In this document: piece after piece, positions 57,258 to 64,000 of the stretch
Numbering within the stretch: the first letter of the stretch is position 1
How the letters are laid out: each line of letters opens with the position of its first letter
NCBI RefSeq assembly: GCF_016587415.1
Contig: NZ_BNJI01000003.1
Span: 1,860,001-1,924,000 of the forward strand
Length of the DNA stretch: 64,000 nt
Source of the DNA: Ktedonobacter sp. SOSP1-85
Lineage (GTDB): Bacteria > Chloroflexota > Ktedonobacteria > Ktedonobacterales > Ktedonobacteraceae
Direction: 5' to 3'
Notes under the pieces: model-generated
The model's database searches: none
What the model was told of the DNA's origin: nothing
The model's input: only the letters and a program-made list of their open reading frames with translations
Position numbers and translations under genes: made by a program

Positions 57258-59252
57258 GTACACGCCACCCCTAATGTTACCAAAACGGTGCTAGACTGGG
57301 AATATACAAGAGAGATCCTGCGTAGCCACCTTCGCACTCGCACTGGAGACCAGCCACAAGCTCCGCCTCACAGTCTCACCTCATCTTACGAAGGCGCATA
57401 TCCACAGGATCGGGGAGCGTCCCATGTCCAAGGTGTTGTCTTGTCCCAAACAAGCGCTGGAGGTGATGGTGATGTTTGAGCCCCATCGACTGCAACATGC
57501 ATTCCTCCAGGCAGCCTATGCGTCTCTGGTTCCTGTGTCCAGAAGACGCCTCACCATCGTGCAGCAGCCAGTTCCCATTCCCTGGAACGGGAACCGAGGT
57601 CTTCTCGCTGCTCTCGAAAGGAGCGCACTGTGAATGAGAAGCAAGTCGCCCTTTACGCTCGGGTGTCTTCCGAGCAACAAGCCGAGGCCAAAACCATTGA
57701 GAGTCAACTGGAGGAGATCAAGAGGCAGATCACGGCAGATGGCTTTGATCTGGCTACGGTTCTGGAATTTGTGGATGATGGCTACAGTGGCTCGACACTG
57801 GTCCGACCAGCACTGGAGCGTTTACGTGATGTGGCGGCAGCAGGAGGAATGGATCGATTGTATGTGCATTGTCCAGACCGTTTCGCTCGCAACTACGCTT
57901 ATCAGGTGTTACTCGTTGAGGAACTCACTGGGCGTGGCGTCGAGGTGATCTTCCTCAATCGACCGCTTGGGCAGACACCAGAAGATCAGTTGTTGTTACA
58001 AGTGCAAGGAGTGATTGCCGAATATGAGCGCGCGAAATTTTGTGAGCGCAGCCGACGGGGCAAGCGACATGCGGCCCAAGAAGGACGCGTAGGGATCCTC
58101 TGTCATGCTCCCTACGGTTACCGCTATGTGAACAAGCAGGAGGGAGGGGGAGAAGCTCGCTTTGAGATTGTGTTTGACGAAGCGCGTATTGTACAACAGG
58201 TGTATGCTTGGGTAGGCCAGGAGCGTTGTACGATCAATGAGGTGTGTCGCCACCTTCACCAGGCTGGCATCCGCACGCAGACCGGCAAAGAGCATTGGGA
58301 TCACAAGACCATTTGGGATATGTTGAAAAATCCTGCCTACAAAGGCGAAGCGGCTTTTGGCAAAACCCGCTGGCTTCCTGTCGGGCCACGTTTGCGAGCT
58401 CCACGAGGCAGACCGGCCCAATCACGACGTGGGTACGCGGGAAACGACGCCCCAAAGGAAGAGTGGATCACCATTCCTGTGCCTGCGCTGGTTGATGTTG
58501 CCTTGTTTGACGCCGTGCAAGAGCAATTGGAAGAGAACAGGCGACGGGCACGCATCCCTGAGAAAGGCTCTCGCTACTTGTTACAGGGCTTGCTCGTGTG
58601 TGCAAAGTGTGGGTATGCGTATTGTGGGCGAACCAACGATGAGCGTAACGCGTATTACCGCTGTGGAGGAGCAATGAATATCCCACGACAGGGCTTCGAG
58701 CGTGTATGTTGGAACAAGGAACTGCGTATGGACCAGACGGATGCTTTGGTCTGGCAAGAGGTCTGCCGACTCCTTGAAAACCCTGAGCGGCTGGAGCAGG
58801 AGTATCGGCAGCGTCTGCAGCCTCAACAGAAGCCCAATGAGCAGGAAGGTCTGGCAGTTCAGATAGGCAAGCTTCGCCGGGGGATGGCCCGTCTCATCGA
58901 TAGCTATGCTGATGAGTTGATTGACAAACAGGAATTTGAACCGAGAGTGATACACATACGTGAAAGAATACAGCGCCTTGAAGAGCAACTCCAATGCCTC
59001 AAAGAAGAAGTTGAAGTGGAAGAGGAGGTGCGTTTGATTTTGGGACGTCTGGAAACGTTTGCCGCAAAAGTCAAAGATGGGCTACAAAACGCGGATTTTC
59101 AGACGCGCCGGGAGATCATTCGTGCCCTGGTCAAACGCGTTGAGGTCGATGAGCAGCAGATCCGCGTCGTTTTCCGTGTGAGTCCGGTGTCTCCTGCACC
59201 CTCTTCTGACGGTACCTCCTCCAATTGGCAACATTGGGGGAGGCGTGTACAC
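57258..59252 (+). mobile_element. Serine-recombinase element C (about 1.99 kb)
   Basis: Direct repeats GTACAC at 57258-57263 and 59247-59252 mark the ends; removal of one copy restores the IS110 frame ESTGVYWRP. Just inside, the ends are inverted repeats: GTACACGCC, CCCC, AATGTT and CC match from 57258 rightwards and from 59250 leftwards. Joined in a circle the ends form the perfect palindrome GGCGTGTACACGCC. Contents: a small coupled ORF and a recombinase. Confidence 0.85.
57424..57633 (+). CDS. Small ORF coupled to recombinase C
   Basis: 69 codons; core MFEPHRLQHAFLQAAYASLVPVSRR. The stop overlaps the recombinase GTG (GTGA). The same arrangement is seen in element B. A start at 57472 (ATG of MFEPHR) is possible. 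Not recognised; probably a recombinase accessory. Confidence 0.55.
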   Translation: MSKVLSCPKQALEVMVMFEPHRLQHAFLQAAYASLVPVSRRRLTIVQQPVPIPWNGNRGLLAALERSAL

Positions 59253-59261
59253 ACCCGTTGA
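57630..59261 (+). CDS. Large serine recombinase of element C
   Basis: 543 residues. Resolvase domain ALYARVSSEQQ with the nucleophile Ser, YVHCPDRFARN, then recombinase domain (NEVCRHLHQAGIRTQTG, WDMLKNPAYKG), zinc ribbon CAKCGYAYCG with VCWNKE, coiled coil and LILGRLETFAAKV. The last five codons (RVHTR) and the stop come from IS110 DNA beyond the element end. GTG start overlaps the upstream ORF. Complete and probably functional. Confidence 0.93.
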   Translation: MNEKQVALYARVSSEQQAEAKTIESQLEEIKRQITADGFDLATVLEFVDDGYSGSTLVRPALERLRDVAAAGGMDRLYVHCPDRFARNYAYQVLLVEELTGRGVEVIFLNRPLGQTPEDQLLLQVQGVIAEYERAKFCERSRRGKRHAAQEGRVGILCHAPYGYRYVNKQEGGGEARFEIVFDEARIVQQVYAWVGQERCTINEVCRHLHQAGIRTQTGKEHWDHKTIWDMLKNPAYKGEAAFGKTRWLPVGPRLRAPRGRPAQSRRGYAGNDAPKEEWITIPVPALVDVALFDAVQEQLEENRRRARIPEKGSRYLLQGLLVCAKCGYAYCGRTNDERNAYYRCGGAMNIPRQGFERVCWNKELRMDQTDALVWQEVCRLLENPERLEQEYRQRLQPQQKPNEQEGLAVQIGKLRRGMARLIDSYADELIDKQEFEPRVIHIRERIQRLEEQLQCLKEEVEVEEEVRLILGRLETFAAKVKDGLQNADFQTRREIIRALVKRVEVDEQQIRVVFRVSPVSPAPSSDGTSSNWQHWGRRVHTR

Positions 59262-59611
59262 CTCCATGGCCACGTGGGTACAGCCTCTTTCCAGGAGCCA
59301 GTTTCGCAGGGCAATCAGATCCCTTGTCACTGCCCGAAAGCGTTGCAATTCTTTCTTCCGTTGTCCCCGCTCTACCCGGCTAAAACAAGCCACAACGAAG
59401 TCATCATGGACGTCAATCCCACAGCAGCGTGGATAAAGCACTTCCATGGCGTTTCCTCCTTTGCTTTCTTTCTCACATTTAACGCTTCTCGAAGGTTCCT
59501 TGCGAGGTGCCATTTCTGCGTATTTTCTTCTGCGTGCTTCGGATCGCGAGCGACAAAGGGTGGTTCACCCAGGCACCTTGGGACATCTTAACAACACCAA
59601 GCTCGATGGCC

Positions 59612-59691
59612 TTAACCTAAGCCCGTCCTTTCGCCAGGACCTTCACCCCCTCACTCTACCCCGTTTTCATTCTGGGTGATGCGCCTTTGGC
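59612..59691 (+). repeat. REP-like repeat, copy 2 (left part, split by IS4)
   Basis: CCTAAGCCCGTCCTTTCGC to GATGCGCCTTTGGC; goes on at 61306 as GCCTTTGGCGCATGACTTCTT. Removing the IS and one GCCTTTGGC restores the full repeat. Confidence 0.8.
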
Positions 59692-61305
59692 CACTGAGAC
59701 GAACTAAATTAAAAGTAGATCAGGTGACTTTCGTTGTCGGCTGAATAGCCCGAGGAGATTTGGCCTGGGGTGCTTTCATCGCCTTGGCTTCTTTGGATGC
59801 TTGTCGCCTCTGCCGCTGTACTTCATAGCCACATACGCGTTTGGTTGGTTTTGGGGGACGCGCACGCGGAGGCGAAGGCGCGCGTCCCGGCCGTTGTCTG
59901 GGCAAATCAGGCGGGGCTGGTTGATAGCACGAACAATCCACCTGGGGCAGACTCAGTGCGAGACGTGGATTCGCACGCAGCAGACCCATATGACGGCCCG
60001 CTTGAATGAGCTGTTCGAGCTGGAGCGTTGAAGGGCTGCAAAGCCGAGGCAGCAGCTCGACCAAAACGGGTACCGATACCTCAAAGAGGTCGCAATCTGC
60101 CGCCAGCGCAATCCGTTCACGCAGGGCATAAATGATGTGCGAGAGAATAAGCACCACCCAGATCTGTACCAGAATCAATTCCTGCTTACTACTCCACCAG
60201 TGCGACATTCCCAGATACTCTTTGAGTAAGCGGAAGGCCATTTCAATATCCCATCTCCGAGCATACAGTTGAGCTACCTCTCCGAGTGAGAGCATCTGCG
60301 GATCACAGATATTCGTAAGATACATGCGAACACCTATCCCATCACCTAACCGCACCAAGCGGATCAGATGGCGTGCTTGCTTCTTACCAGTACCTAACCA
60401 GATGAGAGCATCGAGTTTCTCGTGATGTCGATAGAACACATGTGCGATGGAATAGGAGGTATTCTCCCGATAGCGACTGACCCACCACATCTTCCGTTGC
60501 GTTAAGGTATCAAAGAAAGGGAAGCTGAAATAGCCGAGATCGAAGAGGAGCAAGCTGCCAATCGAGAGCCCTTGAAGGAAATCGAGCATATCCACTCGAC
60601 AGTTTTCATGAACATCTTTGCGCCACTCCAGTCGTGACCATCGCTGGTGGCGCAGATCAAAGAGACCCACCAACTTGCCAGCAAAACAGGCTCTCGTCCT
60701 GGGTGCTCAAACCACGCAAAGGCTTAAGATACCTCCCTATGATATCCAAACGGGTTTCGTCGAGAGCGAAAATTCCACTGGCAAATGCAGCGATATCTGC
60801 TGATACTGCCCAGGAGCCGATGTGGGCCAGACGCAGATTGACCACCTCCCACACATCTTGCAAGGGATCCAAGCCGGCTTGCAAAAGCCGTTTGACCAGG
60901 CCATTGCGTGTGAGCCAGACCGGAGCAAAAGGACCGATCTGCTGTAACCCCACCAAACGGTGCCAGTCTGCGAATGAGTGCATCCCTTGGAGTGCGCAGA
61001 GCAACAAACTGCTCCACAAGTGGATCCAGCCCACCTGCTGCGGGCGCCCCCGCCTACGGACGAGAGGGGTATGCAATCGATCCCCACAAGCCTCGGTACC
61101 TAAACCACAAGCCTGCAGCAACACGTCGCTCGTTTGAGAGATAATGGCTGAATACTTCCCCGCAGATGCTTGGTTGGCTTCTCCCAGAGCTGTATCATGA
61201 GGTGACATAGGAGAATGATCCTTTCTTGTGCAATATGTGATGAAAAGATCATCCTCTTTTTTTCTCTTTCTGGCAACTCGATTCTCAATTTAGTTCATCT
61301 CAGTG
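59692..61305 (-). mobile_element. IS4-type insertion sequence (1614 bp)
   Basis: Ends CACTGAGACGAACTAAATT (59692) and its complement with one change (to 61305). A perfect 9-bp target duplication GCCTTTGGC lies at 59683-59691 and 61306-61314. Confidence 0.9.
59720..61208 (-). CDS. IS4 family transposase (one frameshift)
   Basis: DDE residues: FALDETRLD, LLLFDLGYFSF, and the IS4 signature YARRWDIEMAFRLLK. The frame shifts near 60663: FCWQVGG continues as LFDLRHQRW if one G of GGTGGG is removed. The C-terminus is Pro/Lys/Arg-rich. Either an inactive copy, a sequence error or a frameshift site. Confidence 0.85.
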
Positions 61306-61338
61306 GCCTTTGGCGCATGACTTCTTAATAGCGTGGGA

Positions 61339-61817
61339 CTGCGAGCTCCAGGGATGTTTGTTGAATTGTTGAGACGCGCACCGTTGCAAGCACGGGCGGC
61401 ACCCTGGTAGAAGTACCTACACGCACGACAGCTCTGAGCCAATGGTGTCATGGATGTGGGAAGCGGGCAATGAAACCGCTCTCTCAGCGATGGTATCAGT
61501 GCGAATGTGGTATCGGTCCGGTGCAACGCAACCTGTACTCGGCGTTTCTTGTTGCCTACCTTGATCCAGCAGATCCCACTCCCTCATGTACCCGATAGGG
61601 GTATTGGGAAGGTGCGGAAGCGCGCCTGCGGGCAGCACATGAGCGTCTCGTACAACGCGCGAAAGATGGGCAGGCGCTGCCCCGAAGCTGTGGCATTCCC
61701 AGAGCCGGAGCGCGTCTGCCCAAAAGTCCAAGGGAACCGACACAAGAGCCAGCCTTTCTGCTTCGGCACGCAAGACTGGAAGCGTGGAACGAACACCTGG
61801 AACACTCGCCGCTGTAG
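61339..61817 (+). pseudogene. TnpB-like protein, 3' half
   Basis: Starts SVGLRAPGMFVELL, shifts frame near 61370, then TVASTGGTLVEVPTRTTALSQ, zinc ribbon CHGCG and CECG, and QRNLYSAFLVAYL, where the family has Asp at the Asn (RuvC III-like). TAG at 61596-61598 interrupts, and the frame goes on as a long tail (GYWEGAEARLRAAH) to 61817. It joins the 5' half at 51330 (FGK/SVGLRAPG). Confidence 0.8.
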
Positions 61818-61891
61818 CACCGGGAGCTCTCAATCATGCATAGTATACAACATCAGACAGAATAGCACGCTCTCATAGCGATAAGGACGAA

Positions 61892-61933
61892 AATGGGTCC
61901 CTCTCTGGCCCAATGGCCAGAGAGGGACCCATT
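61892..61933. terminator. 19-bp perfect hairpin
   Basis: Arms 61892-61910 and 61915-61933, loop CAAT; between convergent genes. Confidence 0.8.
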
Positions 61934-61961
61934 GCGATGCTCTCAATTTGCTCCAGGCGGT

Positions 61962-62201
61962 TTACTCATACCATGGGGCAGCTATTGCCGCGCCTTCGCG
62001 CGCACCGGGCGTATACGCGACAACTGCGCTTTCACGCTCGCTGAGGCGAACGACCCATACGTCGTCGGAGAGCGCACGCAGTTTCTCTGCACGCAACGCT
62101 GGCACACGTTCAGGGGAGTGCCCATAGAACTCACATGCCGCCTGGATGACCTCCATCGGAGGTTGTGTCATTTGACGTCGAAAGAGAGCAAGTAGGCTCA
62201 T
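61962..62201 (-). CDS. Small hypothetical protein
   Basis: 79 residues: SLLALFRRQMTQPPMEVIQ, YGHSPERVPALRAEKLRAL, VWVVRLSERESAVVAY. Good site (GAAAGGAAAC) before the ATG at 62201. Not recognised; single small alpha/beta domain. Confidence 0.6.
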   Translation of the reverse strand: MSLLALFRRQMTQPPMEVIQAACEFYGHSPERVPALRAEKLRALSDDVWVVRLSERESAVVAYTPGAREGAAIAAPWYE

Positions 62202-62554
62202 GATGTTTCCTTTCGCTTGTAAACAAGAGAAGGTGACACCAAGGAACGTCCTTGATCGCTGAGCCACAATGATCTCTTACTTGATGTTCCTGGCCTGACT
62301 GTTAAGCCTGTACTTGATACTTCCTTCCCCGCTCCCAACCGGCCCTTTCCGGCTTTGCTCTCTTTTTTATCTTAGGAGGCAGTACGTGGACGCGAGTTCG
62401 AGGGACCAAGCCTCAATCACAGTGGAGGCTCTATATTTCTCCACTCACTCTATTCAACGAACACGTCAGGGGCGAGGTCACACACTAAGTGTATATTACA
62501 CACTTTTAACAGCCTTTTAACAGAGTATTCACATTGCTCCAAGTGTGGCCATTT
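62202..62554. other. Intergenic stretch without a recognisable gene
   Basis: No ORF with support and no clear repeat. Confidence 0.45.
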
Positions 62555-62944
62555 TCAAAAGGCATGCAGATGGAGGGTTCGTTCGCGGGGACCATCTAGC
62601 TCCACCAGGATTACGCTCTGCCAGGTACCGAGCATCAGCCGACGATCTGAGAAAGGGACCACGAGACCGGGGCCAAGAATCGACGAGAGTAGGTGATCGG
62701 GAGTATGATGTGGGTCATGTGGATGGCGATACGAGAGATGGGGGAGCATATGGCGTAGGGCATCGAGCAGGTCCAGGTCCGTTCCCGGGTCCAGGTCGGC
62801 CGTGGTTAACGCGCAGGTCGTATGGGCGACAAAGATGGAGCAGAGTCCATCCTCCGGGCCTTCCTGGCGCAGATAGCGTTCAATAGTGTCAGTAATATCA
62901 ATTACCTGGTCTTTTTTCTGAGTTCTTACGCTAATGGTCTTCAT
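62555..62944 (-). CDS. YjbQ family protein (UPF0047)
   Basis: 129 residues: VIDITDTIERYL, FVAHTTCALTTADLDPGTDLDLL with the conserved His and acids, and GTWQSVILVELDGPRERTLHLH. Members have weak thiamine-phosphate synthase activity. The start lies at the IscB remnant edge. Confidence 0.88.
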   Translation of the reverse strand: MKTISVRTQKKDQVIDITDTIERYLRQEGPEDGLCSIFVAHTTCALTTADLDPGTDLDLLDALRHMLPHLSYRHPHDPHHTPDHLLSSILGPGLVVPFSDRRLMLGTWQSVILVELDGPRERTLHLHAF

Positions 62945-62965
62945 CCTATGCCTCCAGGAGATGAT

Positions 62966-63764
62966 TACGTGTTACAGTTAGTCATAGCACGCCCATCCCA
63001 GGCGAAAGGTTTTATGTCAGCGACCCCACAGGTGAACCTGTACCGGGCTTGGCCAAATGGGAATATCGGTGCGCCTACTGCCAGGCTACTGGCGTCGCGC
63101 TCGGGATCGATCACGTGGTGCCCCAGAGTCGAGGGGGAAACGACCGGATCGCCAACCTGGTGATCGTCTGCCATCCATGTAACCAATGCAAAGCCGATCA
63201 AACGCTCGAAGCGTTCCTGGCCGATCGGCCGGAGGTGCTTGCGCGGGTGCAGGCACAGCGCAAAGCGCCCCTGAGGGACGCCGCCGCGGTGAACAGTACG
63301 AGGTGGGCGCTCTACGAGAGTCTCAAGAGGCTGGGGATGCCGCTGGAAACCGGCTCTGGCGGGCTCACCAAGTGGAACAGGACAAGCCGGAATCTCCCGA
63401 AGAGGCACTGGATCGATGCGGCCTGCTGCGGACGCTCCACGCCCGAATGCCTGCGGATCCAGCACGTGCGCCCCTGGAACATCGAGGCGAGGGGTCGGCA
63501 GGCCAGGGCATGGTGAACGTCGATGAGCAGGGGTTCCAGGTCGGACGAGCCAAGGGGCCGAGCCGGGTGCAGGGCTTTTGCACCGGAGACCCGGTCCGCG
63601 CCCGTGTCACGAGAGGGAAGAAAGTCGGGGTGTATGTAGGGCGGGTTGCCATCAAAAGCGATGGGTACTTCAAGCTCACGGGTCGTCCGTTCGGCATGGT
63701 CGAGGGCATTCACGCCCGCTATTGTACGCCGTTACACCAAAAAGACGGCTATGCCTATTTGTAG
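62966..63764 (+). pseudogene. IscB C-terminal half (HNH and RuvC III), frameshifted
   Basis: EYRCAYCQATGVALGIDHVVPQ is the HNH start, then NLVIVCHPCNQCKADQ, the linker AQRKAPLRDAAAVNSTRWALY and GSGGLTKWNR, RuvC III KRHWIDAACCG, and after a frameshift near 63510 the PAM/TAM-interacting part GFCTGDPVRARVTRGKK, VGVYVGRVAIKSDGYF, HQKDGYAYL. RuvC I and the bridge helix are missing; YjbQ lies in their place. Confidence 0.85.
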
Positions 63765-64000
63765 GGAGAGGCGGCGCTTCTCCCCCAGGCGTGAACGCCT
63801 GTCTTTTACCCACATTTTACAATCAGATTTTGTGGAATAGTACAGGAGGCCAACTCCCCTGTTAAGTGTTTCACAAACACATGTATAGCGATTGGCTTGT
63901 GAAGCCCCTCCAAATGGCATCATCCAGCGGCTTAGAGACGATAGAGCCATGCTGACGGCAGTACGGAAAAACGTTGGTCGTTGCCTATTTTTGGATATAG
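63765..64000. other. Downstream flank of the IscB remnant
   Basis: Short inverted pieces (GGCGTTCACGCC-like, AGGCGTGAACGCCT at 63788-63801) but no gene. May hold the right end of the IscB element. Confidence 0.4.

Larger units (their letters stand above)
56229..59447 (-). pseudogene. IS110 family transposase, split by element C and a stop
   Basis: Start ATG 59447 (GGAGGAAACGCC upstream). DEDD catalytic part: CGIDVHDD, then AMESTGVY where element C enters (59252), resuming at 57257 as WRPVYDR, TDKQDAEWIADLL. A TGA at about 57018 interrupts ARLVN-LHKTLQ, and the Tnp_20 domain follows (EGITGVSRLVLQ, ASWAGMCPGQHESAGKR, with the Ser). Without insertion and stop it would be a normal transposase of about 415 residues. 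Confidence 0.88.

Noticed and set aside
57084..57479. Plus-strand frame as an independent gene
   Set aside because: Its first half is antisense to IS110; only the part after 57264 is of interest, as the circle extension of recombinase C.
1..64000. tRNA, rRNA or CRISPR arrays
   Set aside because: I looked for cloverleaf-like ends, rRNA core motifs and short regular repeats and found none that held up.

Overview
The window looks like chromosomal DNA of a Ktedonobacteria-type member of the Chloroflexota. This is inferred from content, not from a marker gene. The signs are Tat-type lipoprotein sugar-binding proteins, a Ser/Thr kinase fused to an external propeller, many one-component regulators, and a high load of group II introns, IS elements and large serine recombinases. 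No rRNA or tRNA was recognised.

Layout. 1-4.26 kb is a nest of mobile elements: the 3' end of serine-recombinase element A inside a broken group II intron, next to serine-recombinase element B, which interrupts an ABC ATPase gene at its Walker A motif. 4.5-6 kb holds a methyltransferase and a divergent TetR regulator. 6.7-13 kb has a membrane Ser/Thr kinase with an eight-repeat propeller, an alpha/beta hydrolase, a seven-repeat lectin-like propeller, and a BON-domain pseudogene fused to the tail of a TnpB. 13.1-19.9 kb carries a nucleoside hydrolase, an aldo/keto reductase, a GH36 alpha-galactosidase, an AraC regulator and a VOC protein. 20.2-24.2 kb is an ATPase/permease/binding-protein ABC importer. 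24.4-29.7 kb is a ROK regulator divergent from a sugar importer (binding protein and two permeases, no ATPase). 29.7-35.2 kb has a CtaG-like protein, a lipoprotein, a DUF4291 protein, a lone receiver domain, a secreted six-hairpin glycosidase and a small membrane protein. 35.3-39.4 kb is a tyrosine/homogentisate catabolic operon (hmgA, fumarylacetoacetase, hpd) with a divergent IclR regulator. 39.7-45.6 kb has a ClbS/DfsB-like protein, an MmyB-type regulator divergent from a quinone-reductase-like MDR, a truncated pentapeptide protein, an EamA transporter and an M3 oligoendopeptidase.

46-64 kb is a decay and insertion zone: an IS6-like remnant, a GNAT, a broken sigma factor, a truncated RibD-type reductase, a broken XRE protein, a VOC protein and a transposase remnant. 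Next comes a TnpB-like gene split into two halves (to 51330, and from about 61339) by about 10 kb of nested insertions: two group II introns, an IS110 transposase itself split by serine-recombinase element C, and an IS4-type element inserted in a palindromic repeat. The window ends with a YjbQ protein and the C-terminal half of an IscB.

Most notable points: (i) the three serine-recombinase elements each sit in DNA encoding a highly conserved protein motif (RT PQGG, Walker A GKST, IS110 ESTGVYW), and in A and C the recombinase reading frame runs across the element end into host DNA; (ii) the nested destruction of the TnpB-like gene can be reconstructed almost to the base; (iii) long near-perfect hairpins (14-33 bp stems) recur between genes; (iv) three large genes carry single-base frameshifts in G/C homopolymers, which may be sequence errors.
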